DNA of 64,000 nucleotides, taken from the NCBI RefSeq assembly GCF_030250645.1, contig NZ_JASSVS010000011.1, positions 62,001-126,000 on the forward strand. The letters are read 5' to 3'. Under the pieces are notes generated by a model. It saw only the letters and a list, made by a program, of their open reading frames with translations, was not told the origin of the DNA and ran no database searches. This DNA comes from Marinobacter azerbaijanicus (GTDB lineage: Bacteria; Pseudomonadota; Gammaproteobacteria; Pseudomonadales; Oleiphilaceae). Shown here piece after piece: positions 36,218-45,326 of the stretch (its first letter is position 1; each line of letters begins with the position of its first letter). The position numbers were made by a program, and so were the translations under genes.

Positions 36218-36649
36218 ATGTCAATCTACCAGAAAATTCTCGTGGCCATTGATCTCACTGAAGAAGCCCCACAGGTTCTCAACAAGGCTGTGGAGATCAG
36301 CAAGGCCCATGGCGCGCAACTCATGCTGGTGCACGTTGTGGAGCCAGTGGGCTACGCCTACGGTGGCGATATTCCCATGGATCTGACAGAGCTCCAGGAT
36401 CAGCTCGACAAGGCAGCCAGGGAACAGCTGGCCAAATATGGCGAACAATATGGGGTGGCGAAAGAGAATCAGGTGGTGACAGTAGGCCGTCCCGAATCCG
36501 AAATCCATCGACTATCGAAGGAGCAGGATACAGACCTGGTTATCGTCGGTAGTCACGGGCGCAAGGGTTTTCAACTGCTGCTGGGATCCACCGCCAACGG
36601 CGTGCTGCACGGAACTGTGTGCGACGTCCTTGCGGTTCGCATTCAGTAA
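36218..36649 (+). CDS. universal stress protein, UspA family
   Basis: Start at 36218 is set by GAAGGAG seven bases upstream, giving 143 residues, one Usp domain. The ATP-binding pattern G-x2-G-x9-G-S is visible in GSHGRKGFQLLLGSTANG, so this belongs to the ATP-binding branch. Such proteins help survival under starvation or low oxygen; the FNR-like box upstream suggests the latter. It is monocistronic and converges with the gene at 36672. Confidence 0.92.
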   Translation: MSIYQKILVAIDLTEEAPQVLNKAVEISKAHGAQLMLVHVVEPVGYAYGGDIPMDLTELQDQLDKAAREQLAKYGEQYGVAKENQVVTVGRPESEIHRLSKEQDTDLVIVGSHGRKGFQLLLGSTANGVLHGTVCDVLAVRIQ

Positions 36650-36671
36650 ACCCTTCTCGCATGATGGCGCC

Positions 36672-37343
36672 TCAGGCGGCGCCATCCCCCCGCATTTTTG
36701 CTTCCAGCTTGCGAAGCTGGCTTTCCAGGGAAAAACTCACACTGGAGGCCATGGAAAAGAAATTCAGCAACGCCTTGAGATTGCTGTCGCCCTTGCAGAC
36801 TGAATGAATACGCTGCCACAGGGCCTGATTGACCAGTTGCAGACGCTGGTTCCTCTCCACCAGCCCCTTAAGCTCCCAATCCGGCTCCTGGTGATTACGC
36901 TTCGCCAGATACTGCTGCAGCAGATAGTGGGAAACACTTCGCATAATAAACTCATCACTACTGGCAAATGGCAGATGATGAACCGCCATGGACTTCAGCT
37001 CAGACAGCACCGGACACCCGCTGGTGGCCATTTTCAGGCCCAGGAGAGAACGCAACGCCTCTTCCAGCGTTGTTGACTTTGAGTAGGTCCTGCGATCGTC
37101 GGTAACAACCACATCCACTTTCTGGTAGGCGTCTTCAGCCTGAAAGGCGTTCACCACCGGCAGTATCTCCACAGCCGCCGGGCACTGGGGAGACTCGGCG
37201 ACCTTCAACGGACAGTTGGAACACTGGCAGTGCTCCAGTTTTGTCCACGCAGGCAGGTTGCCTTTCGCTTCCGCTGGCTGGTCCGTTACCTTGAAATCCA
37301 CAGACCGGTTGTCTTCAAATCGGAATTGATACGTTACGTTCAT
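36672..37343 (-). CDS. uncharacterised protein coupled to uup
   Basis: A 223-residue soluble protein whose ATG overlaps the uup stop by four bases (ATGA). The N-terminal part is beta-rich (YQFRFEDNRSVDFKV), followed by a cysteine cluster (CQCSNCPLKVAESPQCPAA, five Cys) that could bind metal; the C-terminal part is helical. I think it belongs to a domain-of-unknown-function family (possibly DUF6901) but cannot confirm. The cysteines suggest a zinc or redox centre. A hairpin overlaps its last codons (36664-36685). Confidence 0.75.
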   Translation of the reverse strand: MNVTYQFRFEDNRSVDFKVTDQPAEAKGNLPAWTKLEHCQCSNCPLKVAESPQCPAAVEILPVVNAFQAEDAYQKVDVVVTDDRRTYSKSTTLEEALRSLLGLKMATSGCPVLSELKSMAVHHLPFASSDEFIMRSVSHYLLQQYLAKRNHQEPDWELKGLVERNQRLQLVNQALWQRIHSVCKGDSNLKALLNFFSMASSVSFSLESQLRKLEAKMRGDGAA

Positions 37344-39271
37344 TGATTCGCCTGTTCTTCCAGCTCCATCCACCGCTCAATAGTCTTTTCCAGACGGGCT
37401 TCCTTGTTCTCCAGCTCTGCCAGAGTCGCGGATACCTCATCCGCCGGGCCAGAATAGAACTCCGGGTCCGAAATTGTCTGACGGAGGCCTTCCAGCTCTT
37501 TCTCCAGATCCTCGATCTGCCCCGGCAATTGCTCCAGCTCCAGTTTGAGCTTGTAACTGAGCTTGGCGGGCTTTGCCTTTGCCGACTGAGTTCCGGACGG
37601 TTCGGTTACTGGCTCTACCGATGGGGCTGGCCTGTCGTTCATCGGCGGCCTGGACACCTTCCTGTTCCCCCCTTCGGAGGGAAATCGGCCGCCTTGTCTT
37701 CGCCAGTCGGTATAACCACCAACAAACTCCGCCACCCTACCAGAGCCATCCAGAAATACGGTGTCGGTTACCACATTATCGAGAAACTCCCGGTCGTGAC
37801 TGATTACGATCACCGTTCCCGCGAATTCCACCAGGCGTGACTCCAGCAGCTCCAGGGTTTCCACATCAAGATCGTTGGTGGGCTCATCCAGAACCAGAAT
37901 ATTGGCGGGTTTACTGAACAGTTTGGCAAGCAGCAACCGCGCCCTCTCACCACCAGAGAAAACACGCACCGGTGAGCGTGCGCGTTCCGGGCTGAACAGA
38001 AATTCCTGCAGATATCCGAGAACATGCTTGCTCTGGCCGTTGATTTCTATGAACTCACGCCCTTCGGAGAGGTTATCCAGGGCGTTACGCTCCAGATCCA
38101 GTTCACCGCGAAGCTGGTCAAAATAGGCCACCTGAAGGTTGGTTCCCAAACGGATCCGACCTTCAGTGGGCTTGAGATCCCCGAGCAGCAAGCGGACCAG
38201 TGTGGTTTTACCGGTTCCGTTTTCACCAACCAGACCGATCTTGTCGCCCCTCAGGACCGTCATGTTCATGTCCCGGATAACCGGTGTGCCGTCCGGGTAT
38301 GCGAATCCTGCTTCGGTGGCTTCGACCACCAGCTTTCCGGAACGAGCCGCGTCCTCCACCGAGAAGCTTGCCGTACCACCACGTTCACGCCGCTGCCGGC
38401 GCTCCTCCCGCATGGCCTTGAGCGCCCTCACCCGGCCCATGTTACGGGTTCGGCGTGCCTTGATTCCCTGGCGTATCCAGGCCTCTTCCTGCTTCAGGCG
38501 CTTGTCGAACAGGGCGTTCTGACGCTCCTCCTCTTCAAGCGCTTTTTCCTTGAGATCCAGGTAGCGGTCGTAAGTAGCGGCAAAACTCACCAGGTGTCCC
38601 CGGTCCAGTTCCACAATTCTCGTCGCCATCCGGCGGATAAAGGCCCGGTCATGGCTTACAAACAGTATCGCACCCCGGAACTGCCCCAGAGCCTCTTCCA
38701 GCCAGGCAATCGCAGGCACATCCAGGTGGTTTGTTGGCTCATCGAGCAGCAATACATCAGGCTCGGTAACCAGCGCACGGGCGAGCAGAACCCGGCGCTG
38801 CCAACCACCCGACAGCGTATTCAACGTCTGGTCCGGATCAATACCGTACTGGGCAAGAATGGCGCCTACCTTCTGGTCCAGCCGCCAGCCGTCAAGCGCC
38901 TCCAGGCGCTCCTGGACCTTCATCATGCGGTCCAGACTCGCCTCATCCGCATTCTGTGTCAGTTTGTGATATTCGGCGAGAAGGTCGCCGGTCTCAGGAA
39001 ACGCACCGGATACGGCTTCATAAGCAGTCCGTGTGTCGTTAACAGGCAGGTTCTGGGGCAATACCGACAGCTTTGCGCCGTCTTCCAGCCTTACGACTCC
39101 CCCGTCCGGCACTACCTCGCCGGTGACAATCTTCAACAGGGTGGATTTTCCCTCTCCGTTGCGCCCGAGAAGGCACACACGTTCTCCGGGCTCCATGGTC
39201 ATGGAGGCCTGGTCAAGCAGTGGCTGCATGCCAAAAGCCAGGGATACGGCATCCAGCGTTAACAATGGCAC
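37340..39271 (-). CDS. uup: ABC-F ATPase Uup
   Basis: A soluble twin-ABC ATPase of the ABC-F family, which acts on ribosomes or branched DNA rather than transport. The start is GTG at 39271 (MPLLTLDAVSLAFG) with CGGAGA upstream, giving 643 residues. It has two Walker A motifs (GRNGEGKSTL and GENGTGKTTL), two LSGG/FSGGER signatures, Walker B DEPTNHLDV and DEPTNDLDV, and a C-terminal coiled coil (residues about 560-640) typical of Uup. It follows the MOSC gene directly. Confidence 0.94.
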   Translation of the reverse strand: MPLLTLDAVSLAFGMQPLLDQASMTMEPGERVCLLGRNGEGKSTLLKIVTGEVVPDGGVVRLEDGAKLSVLPQNLPVNDTRTAYEAVSGAFPETGDLLAEYHKLTQNADEASLDRMMKVQERLEALDGWRLDQKVGAILAQYGIDPDQTLNTLSGGWQRRVLLARALVTEPDVLLLDEPTNHLDVPAIAWLEEALGQFRGAILFVSHDRAFIRRMATRIVELDRGHLVSFAATYDRYLDLKEKALEEEERQNALFDKRLKQEEAWIRQGIKARRTRNMGRVRALKAMREERRQRRERGGTASFSVEDAARSGKLVVEATEAGFAYPDGTPVIRDMNMTVLRGDKIGLVGENGTGKTTLVRLLLGDLKPTEGRIRLGTNLQVAYFDQLRGELDLERNALDNLSEGREFIEINGQSKHVLGYLQEFLFSPERARSPVRVFSGGERARLLLAKLFSKPANILVLDEPTNDLDVETLELLESRLVEFAGTVIVISHDREFLDNVVTDTVFLDGSGRVAEFVGGYTDWRRQGGRFPSEGGNRKVSRPPMNDRPAPSVEPVTEPSGTQSAKAKPAKLSYKLKLELEQLPGQIEDLEKELEGLRQTISDPEFYSGPADEVSATLAELENKEARLEKTIERWMELEEQANQ

Positions 39272-39272
39272 G

Positions 39273-40082
39273 TTATTGATTCTCCGTTTTTGCAGTAGTT
39301 GTGATCGCGACGGGACTTCCCACACGGATTTCCCCGCTCGACTCATGAATGGCGTTCATTCCGAAAATCACACCATCAGGAGTCCGCCTGAATTTTCCAA
39401 GCTCCCTCAGGGGCTGAAGATCCGGAGCTTTTGTGCCGTGGTCAGGGTCTACTGTAGTCATCACACAGCGCGAACAGGGTTTTACCAGGCTGAACGCGGT
39501 TCCGTTGATGGACAGTGCCCTCCATTCATCTTCGTCCCATGGGGCTGCGCCCTCAACGACAATATTGGGCCTGAAACGTCGCATTTCCACCGGTGTCTCT
39601 AGCCGTGAGTTCAGCTCTTCCAGCGAGGCGAGACTGGTGATCAGGAATGGAAAGCCATCCGCAAAACTGACCCGACGATACTCTGTAACCCGACTGGCAT
39701 CAACGCGGCGAAAACTCTCATCAGGCATGAAGACAAATCTGAAGGTTGCGCCGCAATATCGGGACAGCGCCTCGGAAGCGTCGTGGTCACCGTAAACCGC
39801 TTTCGCCCAGTCCCCCCAGATTCTGACCCGACAGTCCTCATCGCCAGCAATCAGCGGGAATTCCCCCTCACCCGGAATATTTACCAGTACCCGCCCTGCT
39901 TCCAGGCGGGTTCCGATCCTGGCGAGTTCGGGGTTGTTACGCTGGCTTACGAACTGCCGGTCAACATCAACAATCATCCAGCGTCTGTCGCCGGCAGGAC
40001 CAAAATCATCTATACAGAATGAGGAAACCTGAATCCCTGCGAGAGATTTTACCGGATAGACATACAATGAATGTACTTGCAT
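39273..40082 (-). CDS. MOSC-domain protein, YcbX-like
   Basis: A 269-residue protein beginning MQVHSLYVYPVKSLAGI (start at 40082, GGGAG six bases before). It has the N-terminal beta-barrel MOSC_N domain and the C-terminal MOSC domain, whose cysteine in KPCSRCVMTTVDP probably binds a molybdenum cofactor. E. coli YcbX reduces N-hydroxylated bases. No C-terminal 2Fe-2S ferredoxin domain follows, unlike E. coli YcbX, so this is the shorter form and would need an electron partner. Confidence 0.85.
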   Translation of the reverse strand: MQVHSLYVYPVKSLAGIQVSSFCIDDFGPAGDRRWMIVDVDRQFVSQRNNPELARIGTRLEAGRVLVNIPGEGEFPLIAGDEDCRVRIWGDWAKAVYGDHDASEALSRYCGATFRFVFMPDESFRRVDASRVTEYRRVSFADGFPFLITSLASLEELNSRLETPVEMRRFRPNIVVEGAAPWDEDEWRALSINGTAFSLVKPCSRCVMTTVDPDHGTKAPDLQPLRELGKFRRTPDGVIFGMNAIHESSGEIRVGSPVAITTTAKTENQ

Positions 40083-40168
40083 GGAGACTCCCGGAACGTG
40101 ATTAAATGCAATGACGTGATCCGGCAGTATACCCGAGAAACGTGGTTCAACGCTGCAGGGGAGGCAAC

Positions 40169-42166
40169 ATGACCAGAGAGCACCATCTACGCGAAGCCAG
40201 ACAGTCATTCCTGGATACTCTTGTACGTAAGGGGATCAGGGATCAACGGGTTCTGGAAGCCATGAAGGCTGTACCGAGGGAAGCTTTTGTTGGCCCTGAT
40301 CAGGCTGAATTTGCCTACGATGACTGTCCTTTGCAGATAGAAGAGGGGCAGACCATCTCCCAACCCTATATCGTGGCCCTGATGACCGAGGCGATGCAGC
40401 TCACGCCAGAGGATACCGTGCTGGAAATTGGAACCGGCTCAGGCTACGCGGCTGCGGTACTCTCCAGGATTGTAAAAAAGGTCTATACGGTTGAACGCCA
40501 CCGCTTACTGGCAAACCTGGCCGAGGAACGCCTGGCAATGCTGGGCTATAACAACGTCACGGTTCTTTGTGGGGACGGATCCCTGGGCTGGCCCGAGCAC
40601 TCGCCCTTTGAGGCCATTGTCGTGACGGCTGGAGCGCCCAGCGTGCCACAATCCCTGGTCAGACAACTGGCCATTGGCGGGCGCCTGGTTATTCCTGCAG
40701 GGGCGAATCATTACCAGCAGCAACTATTGCGCCTCACCCGCACCGGCGAAGATGAAACGGAAACCGAGAACCTTGGCGATGTCCGGTTTGTCCCCCTGAT
40801 TGGTAAACAGGGATGGCGGGACACAGAAGACCGGGCAAGTGTGTCTCCGGGAAAGGAAACCAGCCAGCCCCGCCCGCTTTCCGAACAGATCGCGAAAGAG
40901 GCCATTACCATTCCCTCAATAGCAACCGTTGACCTTGAAAGCCTGATGACAAGAATCGGAAATTCCCGGTTGGTGTTACTGGGGGAGGCCAGCCACGGCT
41001 CCGCTGAATTTTACGACATGCGGGCACGCATTACCCGGGAGCTGATCGAAAAGAAAGGATTCCAGTTTGTTGCTGTTGAGGCGGACTGGCCTGATGCCGC
41101 GCAAGTGGATCATTATGTTCGTGAGACCCGCACCGAGCCTACAGAAGAACCCACTTTCAAACGCTTTCCGACGTGGATGTGGGCAAACCGCCAGGTGCTT
41201 GAGTTCGTGCAATGGTTGCGCAGCCATAATCGGAAGGTGGCCAGCGAGGAAAAGGCTGTCGGGTTCTACGGACTGGACCTTTACAGTCTCTACTCGTCTA
41301 TCAATGCCATCATTGGATACCTGGAACAGGTGGACAGGGAAACCGCCGATATCGCCCGCAAGCGCTACGGCTGCCTCACACCCTGGGAAAGTGATCCGGC
41401 AACCTACGCCAGGATGGCGCTTTCCCCGAAACATGAAAGCTGCGAACGGGACGTCGTATCAATGCTCAATACGCTGATGCAGAAGCGACTGGAGTATTCG
41501 GAGCACGACGGCCGCAAATTCCTTGATGCCGTTTCCAATGCCCGTCTGGTGAAAGACGCTGAACGATACTATCGCTCCATGTACGAGGGCTCGGTCAGCT
41601 CCTGGAACCTGCGGGATCAGCATATGTTCGATACACTGCTGCATCTGCTTGACTTCCATGGCCCTGACAGCAAGGCCATCGTGTGGGCGCACAATTCGCA
41701 TCTGGGCAATGCGGAAGCAACGGAAATGGGAAGCCGCGGTGAAATCAATGTTGGCTCTCTGTGCCGCCGGCACTTTGGTGACAGCGCCTATCTGGTCGGG
41801 TTCGGCACCCACCAGGGGACGGTGGCAGCAGCCTCTGACTGGGGTGCGCCAATGGAGATAAAGAAAATTGTCCCGTCATTGCCTGGCAGCATCGAGCGTC
41901 TGTGTCATGACACGGGTCTTAAAGCCTTTTTCCTGCCATTGCGCCACGGCAGCAAATATCTGGTTGAGCAATTACGGAAGCCCAGACTTGAACGCGCCAT
42001 CGGCGTGATCTATCGGCCGGAAACAGAGAGGGCGAGCCACTATTTCAATGCCTCAGTGTCCCAACAGTTCGACGAGTATATCTGGATTGATGAAACGCGG
42101 GCGGTTGATGCCCTGGAATCCGAAGCGGAGCCGGGGTTGCCTGAAACCTTCCCGTTCGGGCTCTGA
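40169..42166 (+). CDS. fusion of isoaspartate methyltransferase and erythromycin-esterase-like domain
   Basis: This 665-residue protein joins two enzymes. Residues about 1-215 form a complete protein-L-isoaspartate O-methyltransferase: signature EEGQTISQPYIVALM, SAM motif LEIGTGSGYAAAVLS and the usual end VRFVPLIGKQGW. After a short Pro/Ser linker, residues about 255-650 form an erythromycin-esterase-type domain: LGEASHGSAEFYDMR, FVAVEADWPDA and VWAHNSHLGNA carry the conserved Glu/His residues. GGGGAGG precedes the ATG. The methyltransferase repairs damaged aspartates; the esterase-like part has no known partner substrate here, and antibiotic inactivation should not be assumed. It is divergent from the MOSC gene and has no frameshift between the domains. 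Confidence 0.93.
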   Translation: MTREHHLREARQSFLDTLVRKGIRDQRVLEAMKAVPREAFVGPDQAEFAYDDCPLQIEEGQTISQPYIVALMTEAMQLTPEDTVLEIGTGSGYAAAVLSRIVKKVYTVERHRLLANLAEERLAMLGYNNVTVLCGDGSLGWPEHSPFEAIVVTAGAPSVPQSLVRQLAIGGRLVIPAGANHYQQQLLRLTRTGEDETETENLGDVRFVPLIGKQGWRDTEDRASVSPGKETSQPRPLSEQIAKEAITIPSIATVDLESLMTRIGNSRLVLLGEASHGSAEFYDMRARITRELIEKKGFQFVAVEADWPDAAQVDHYVRETRTEPTEEPTFKRFPTWMWANRQVLEFVQWLRSHNRKVASEEKAVGFYGLDLYSLYSSINAIIGYLEQVDRETADIARKRYGCLTPWESDPATYARMALSPKHESCERDVVSMLNTLMQKRLEYSEHDGRKFLDAVSNARLVKDAERYYRSMYEGSVSSWNLRDQHMFDTLLHLLDFHGPDSKAIVWAHNSHLGNAEATEMGSRGEINVGSLCRRHFGDSAYLVGFGTHQGTVAAASDWGAPMEIKKIVPSLPGSIERLCHDTGLKAFFLPLRHGSKYLVEQLRKPRLERAIGVIYRPETERASHYFNASVSQQFDEYIWIDETRAVDALESEAEPGLPETFPFGL

Positions 42167-42219
42167 AGGAAACGGCTGACTGACGGTGGGGGGGGGGCAA
42201 ATCTGCGCTGACCGTAAAT

Positions 42220-42295
42220 TGGAGCGGGAAACGAGATTCGAACTCGCGACCCCAACCTTGGCAAGGTTGTGCTCTACCAACTGAGCTATTCCCGC
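42220..42295 (-). tRNA. tRNA-Gly (GCC anticodon)
   Basis: A 76-nt cloverleaf on the minus strand beginning GCGGGAATAGCTCAG and ending in encoded CCA. The anticodon stem-loop is CAACC-TTGCCAA-GGTTG (GCC), the T-arm is GTTCGAATC, and the acceptor arms pair GCGGGAA with TTCCCGC. Nearly identical to E. coli tRNA-Gly3. Confidence 0.97.
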
Positions 42296-42312
42296 TTGAT
42301 CAACGGACGCGT

Positions 42313-42340
42313 ATTCTACGGATTCATCCTCCCTCGTCAA
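42313..42340 (-). promoter_or_regulatory. promoter of tRNA-Gly
   Basis: TTGACG (42335-42340) and TAGAAT (42313-42318) on the minus strand, 16 bases apart, end 17 bases before the tRNA. A GC-rich stretch follows the -10, as in stringently controlled stable RNA promoters. Confidence 0.75.
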
Positions 42341-42361
42341 CTGTTTTTTTCGCGCGATTGT

Positions 42362-43105
42362 CTACGGCGATGACTCCCCCGCGCAGCCCAGAACCAGCCC
42401 GACAACCCGCTCAACGGTCTCGGACAGAGCCGAAAAATCCACATGCCTGCCGTTGAGCAGACTGTCATACCCCATTCCCAGTGTGACATTTACCAGCAGT
42501 GCCGCATCCCTTGCGGGAAAAGGCGAATCGAGCCTCTGAAGTATCTGCCTCAGCCCCGCTGTCCATGCCTCGCGGTAGGTGCGGGCAAGACCGGCAAGGC
42601 GGTCGTCCCGAAGCGCCTCCATGAGAAATACCTGCTCTGCAAGTACCTGCTCCCGACGCTGGGTAAACTGCTCGTAGAGGTAGGCCGTGGAAATAACCGA
42701 CAGCCGTGATGCCAGCTCCTGCCTCTGGGGGCCTCCGCGACAAAGGGTTTGAGGAGGGATCGTGTCCAGAACCAGGTGAATGGTGTCATAGAAACTGTCG
42801 AGATTGTCCCTGGCTTTCTCCGCGAAAAGCATGAAAGAGTCACTGATCAATTCGTGGATATCGCGAAAATAATAGGTGGTAGCGGCCAGTGGCACGCCGG
42901 CTTCCCTCGCCACTGCCCGGTGCTTGATACCACGCAGGCCATCCCTCGCCGCAATACGCAGGGTGGCTTCCAGGATTTCCAGGCGGCGTATTTCGCTTTT
43001 CGCGTGGAATGCCTTGCGACCGCTGTAACGGATGGACTGCCGGAGCGACCGATCCTCCGGCAGCTCACTACGGACACTGGCTTCCGGCAACCTGGCCTGA
43101 ACCAT
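42362..43105 (-). CDS. TetR-family regulator
   Basis: A 247-residue regulator (start at 43105 with AAGGAA eight bases before). Helix-turn-helix near residues 40-85 (ILEATLRIAARDGLRGIKHR, then VAREAGVPLAATTYYF). Upstream of it is a basic stretch of about 35 residues. The C-terminal ligand domain is not specific enough to name an inducer. An in-frame ATG at 43144 adds 13 residues but lacks a ribosome site. Target genes are unknown; it lies between tRNA-Gly and the DUF924 gene. Confidence 0.88.
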   Translation of the reverse strand: MVQARLPEASVRSELPEDRSLRQSIRYSGRKAFHAKSEIRRLEILEATLRIAARDGLRGIKHRAVAREAGVPLAATTYYFRDIHELISDSFMLFAEKARDNLDSFYDTIHLVLDTIPPQTLCRGGPQRQELASRLSVISTAYLYEQFTQRREQVLAEQVFLMEALRDDRLAGLARTYREAWTAGLRQILQRLDSPFPARDAALLVNVTLGMGYDSLLNGRHVDFSALSETVERVVGLVLGCAGESSP

Positions 43106-43264
43106 GATGCGTTTCCTTGTTTCGACAGCCCGAAAATGCCGCATTCAACGCGAAACAGTCCGGGCCAACGGTTTGTTGGTTTTTTGTAAATTCTGCCGCA
43201 TCATGCGTCATGAAACATTGATGGGATTGGCACTTCCGTTTTTTCCGGGTAATTCAACCAGTCG

Positions 43265-43867
43265 TTACTGGCCGAAACGCTTCCCTGACTTCAGGTACTC
43301 CTCTTCCTCGAGGGTGGAGCTGCGGTTCAACGCCCGGTTTCGATGGGGAAAGCGACCGAATCTTTGGATAATGTCCCTGTGGTCCCTGGCGGACTGCAGA
43401 AAGCTCGCCATGAAATCCCCGACAACGCCGCTGGTGGAAGCGGCAAGCTGTTCGTAGCACTCTACGGAAAGATCCTGGTCTTCCCTGTTTTCAGCATGCT
43501 GCAGCGGCATGTAAAGAAAGGCCCGTTTAACCGGCGGTAAAGCCATATCGTAACCACTGCGCATGGCGCTTTTACACAACCGGCTGGCCAATCTGTCATT
43601 GTCGAACGCCAGGGCACCGCCACGGTGGATGTGACGAGTAAACTGATCCAGCAGGATTATCTCGGCCAGAGCCCCGCCCGGCACGTTTCTCCAGTGCCGC
43701 AGGCCATCCTCGGAGGCAAACAGTACCATCGACAGGAATCTCCGACGGATTTCCTGATCAAAAGCCCGGGAAGACCGGAACCAGCGATTACGATGCTCAC
43801 TGTCAGGCAGGCCATGCTCATCAAGTTCACCAAACCAGAAATCCAGAATCTCTTTCCAATCGAACAT
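43265..43867 (-). CDS. DUF924 family protein
   Basis: A 200-residue helical protein starting MFDWKEILDFWFGELDEHGL (start 43867, AGGG upstream). The FWFG start and the ALAEIILLDQFTRHIHRGG block are typical of DUF924, a tetratricopeptide-like family of unknown function. The frame remains open 60 codons upstream, but that extension has no family character. It is transcribed towards tetR's upstream region and is divergent from the CbiX-like gene. Confidence 0.88.
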   Translation of the reverse strand: MFDWKEILDFWFGELDEHGLPDSEHRNRWFRSSRAFDQEIRRRFLSMVLFASEDGLRHWRNVPGGALAEIILLDQFTRHIHRGGALAFDNDRLASRLCKSAMRSGYDMALPPVKRAFLYMPLQHAENREDQDLSVECYEQLAASTSGVVGDFMASFLQSARDHRDIIQRFGRFPHRNRALNRSSTLEEEEYLKSGKRFGQ

Positions 43868-43964
43868 ATGGTTTACCCTGTTGTATTGTTGCAGGTCGGT
43901 CTTAACGCCGGCACTGCTACACTTTACGATAACTGTCATGCTTTTGTTCATCTCAGGAGACACC

Positions 43965-44348
43965 ATGAACGGCGATCCCAGAATCATCCTTCTTGCGCAC
44001 GGAAGCAGCGACCAGCGCTGGTGCCAGACGTTTGAAAAACTTGCCACACCAACGCTTGAATCCGTGCCTGGCTCGCGTATTGCCTACATGGAACTTGCCG
44101 AGCCTTCCCTGGAAACCATCATTGCGGAAGGTAAAAGGGATGACATAGACACCTTCATCATTATTCCTCTGTTTCTGGCCGCAGGCCGTCACCTCAGAAA
44201 AGACGTCCCCGGGATGATAGAAGAGCTCCAGCAAGCCCATAATGTCACCATTACCCTGGCGCCGCCGATCGGTGAGAACCCGCAACTGGGCCACGCAATC
44301 CGTGATGTTGTGAACCAGGAGCTTGAACGCCAGAAACAGCCTGCATGA
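43965..44348 (+). CDS. CbiX/SirB-type chelatase-like protein
   Basis: A 127-residue protein starting MNGDPRIILLAHGSSDQRW, with AGGAGA before the ATG. The AHGSSD block carries the metal-binding His of small sirohydrochlorin/cobalt chelatases (CbiX-S), and IIPLFLAAGRHLRKD holds the second conserved His. It could insert iron or cobalt into sirohydrochlorin for sirohaem or cobalamin, but no other tetrapyrrole gene lies near, so the metal is not decided. It is followed after 63 bp by the SDR gene on the same strand. Confidence 0.85.
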   Translation: MNGDPRIILLAHGSSDQRWCQTFEKLATPTLESVPGSRIAYMELAEPSLETIIAEGKRDDIDTFIIIPLFLAAGRHLRKDVPGMIEELQQAHNVTITLAPPIGENPQLGHAIRDVVNQELERQKQPA

Positions 44349-44411
44349 CAATCAATCGCAGACCTACGCCCTCACAGTCGTGAAGCGGCAATTCATAAGG
44401 AGTGGATGGAC

Positions 44412-45317
44412 ATGGAAAAACGGATACTGATTACCGGAGGAACCGGCTTTATCGGGCAGCCGTTGTGCCAGAAACTCATCGCCGACGGCCACGAACTCAC
44501 CGTGCTTAGCCGACAACCGGCGCTCAATGTCCAGTCATTGTGTGGCCGCGTGGAAGCCGTGGGCGACCTGAAGGAACTGTCCGGCAGCGAAGGCTTTGAT
44601 GCGATTATCAACCTCGCCGGGGAAGGTATTGCAGACAAGCGTTGGTCAGAGGCCCGCAAGCAGCAACTCAGGGACAGCCGCATTGCACTGACCAACCAAC
44701 TGGTGGACATCATCAGAACATGGAAAACCCTGCCATCGGTCATGGTCTCCGGTTCTGCTGTGGGTTTTTACGGCGATCAGGGCAATCACCGGGTCACTGA
44801 AGACACTCCACCACACGATGAGTTTACCCACCGGTTATGCAGTGACTGGGAGCAGGCAGCCCTCAGGCTGGAGCCAGCGGGAGTTCGCATATGCCTGTCC
44901 CGTACAGGTGTTGTTGCCGGGCCGGGAGGTGGTTTTCTCCAGCGCATGCTGCTGCCATTCAAACTTGGGCTGGGCGGCCGACTTGGTAGTGGCGAACAGT
45001 ACATGCCCTGGGTGCATCGCGATGATGTGGTAGCGGCCATCAACTGGATGATGGAGACCGAAACTGCCCAGGGCGCCTACAACGTTGTCAGCCCCAATCC
45101 GGTAACCAACAGGCAGTTCACCAAAAGCCTCGCCGGAGTGCTTGGGCGGCCCGCCATTTTTCCGGTACCGGCGCCTGTTCTGAAAGTTGCATTGGGGGAA
45201 ATGTCCCGGCTGCTGCTTACCGGGCAGATGGCCATACCTGAACGACTTCAAGCCGAGGGGTTCCAGTTCCGGTTTCCGGAACTCAGCCCTGCCCTTGCCG
45301 ATGCGACCCGATACTGA
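44412..45317 (+). CDS. TIGR01777-type SDR/epimerase-like protein
   Basis: A 301-residue protein of the YfcH type. Start at 44412 is preferred over the ATG six bases earlier because AAGGAG (44397-44402) is then nine bases away. It has the NAD(P) motif ITGGTGFIGQPLCQKL, a central INLAGEGIADKRW block, MVSGSAVGFYGD and the C-terminal domain with a membrane-associated look. Family members resemble SulA-like/cell-division-linked epimerases; the substrate is not known. Confidence 0.85.
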   Translation: MEKRILITGGTGFIGQPLCQKLIADGHELTVLSRQPALNVQSLCGRVEAVGDLKELSGSEGFDAIINLAGEGIADKRWSEARKQQLRDSRIALTNQLVDIIRTWKTLPSVMVSGSAVGFYGDQGNHRVTEDTPPHDEFTHRLCSDWEQAALRLEPAGVRICLSRTGVVAGPGGGFLQRMLLPFKLGLGGRLGSGEQYMPWVHRDDVVAAINWMMETETAQGAYNVVSPNPVTNRQFTKSLAGVLGRPAIFPVPAPVLKVALGEMSRLLLTGQMAIPERLQAEGFQFRFPELSPALADATRY

Positions 45318-45326
45318 GGTGGCTCA

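Noticed and set aside
36664..36685. Terminator of uspA
   Set aside because: The eight-base stem overlaps the last codons of the convergent gene, and the plus-strand tail is C-rich before the T's, so termination is doubtful.
40169..42166. Antibiotic (macrolide) resistance gene
   Set aside because: The esterase-like domain is found fused to a housekeeping methyltransferase in a core-genome context without mobile elements; resistance is not supported.
42188..42197. Phase-variation tract in a gene
   Set aside because: The G10 run lies outside any reading frame after a stop codon, so it cannot switch a protein on or off directly.
43170..43190. Terminator-like stem CCAAC/GTTGG with T6 on the plus strand
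   Set aside because: No plus-strand gene ends there; the stem is only five bases long and probably chance.
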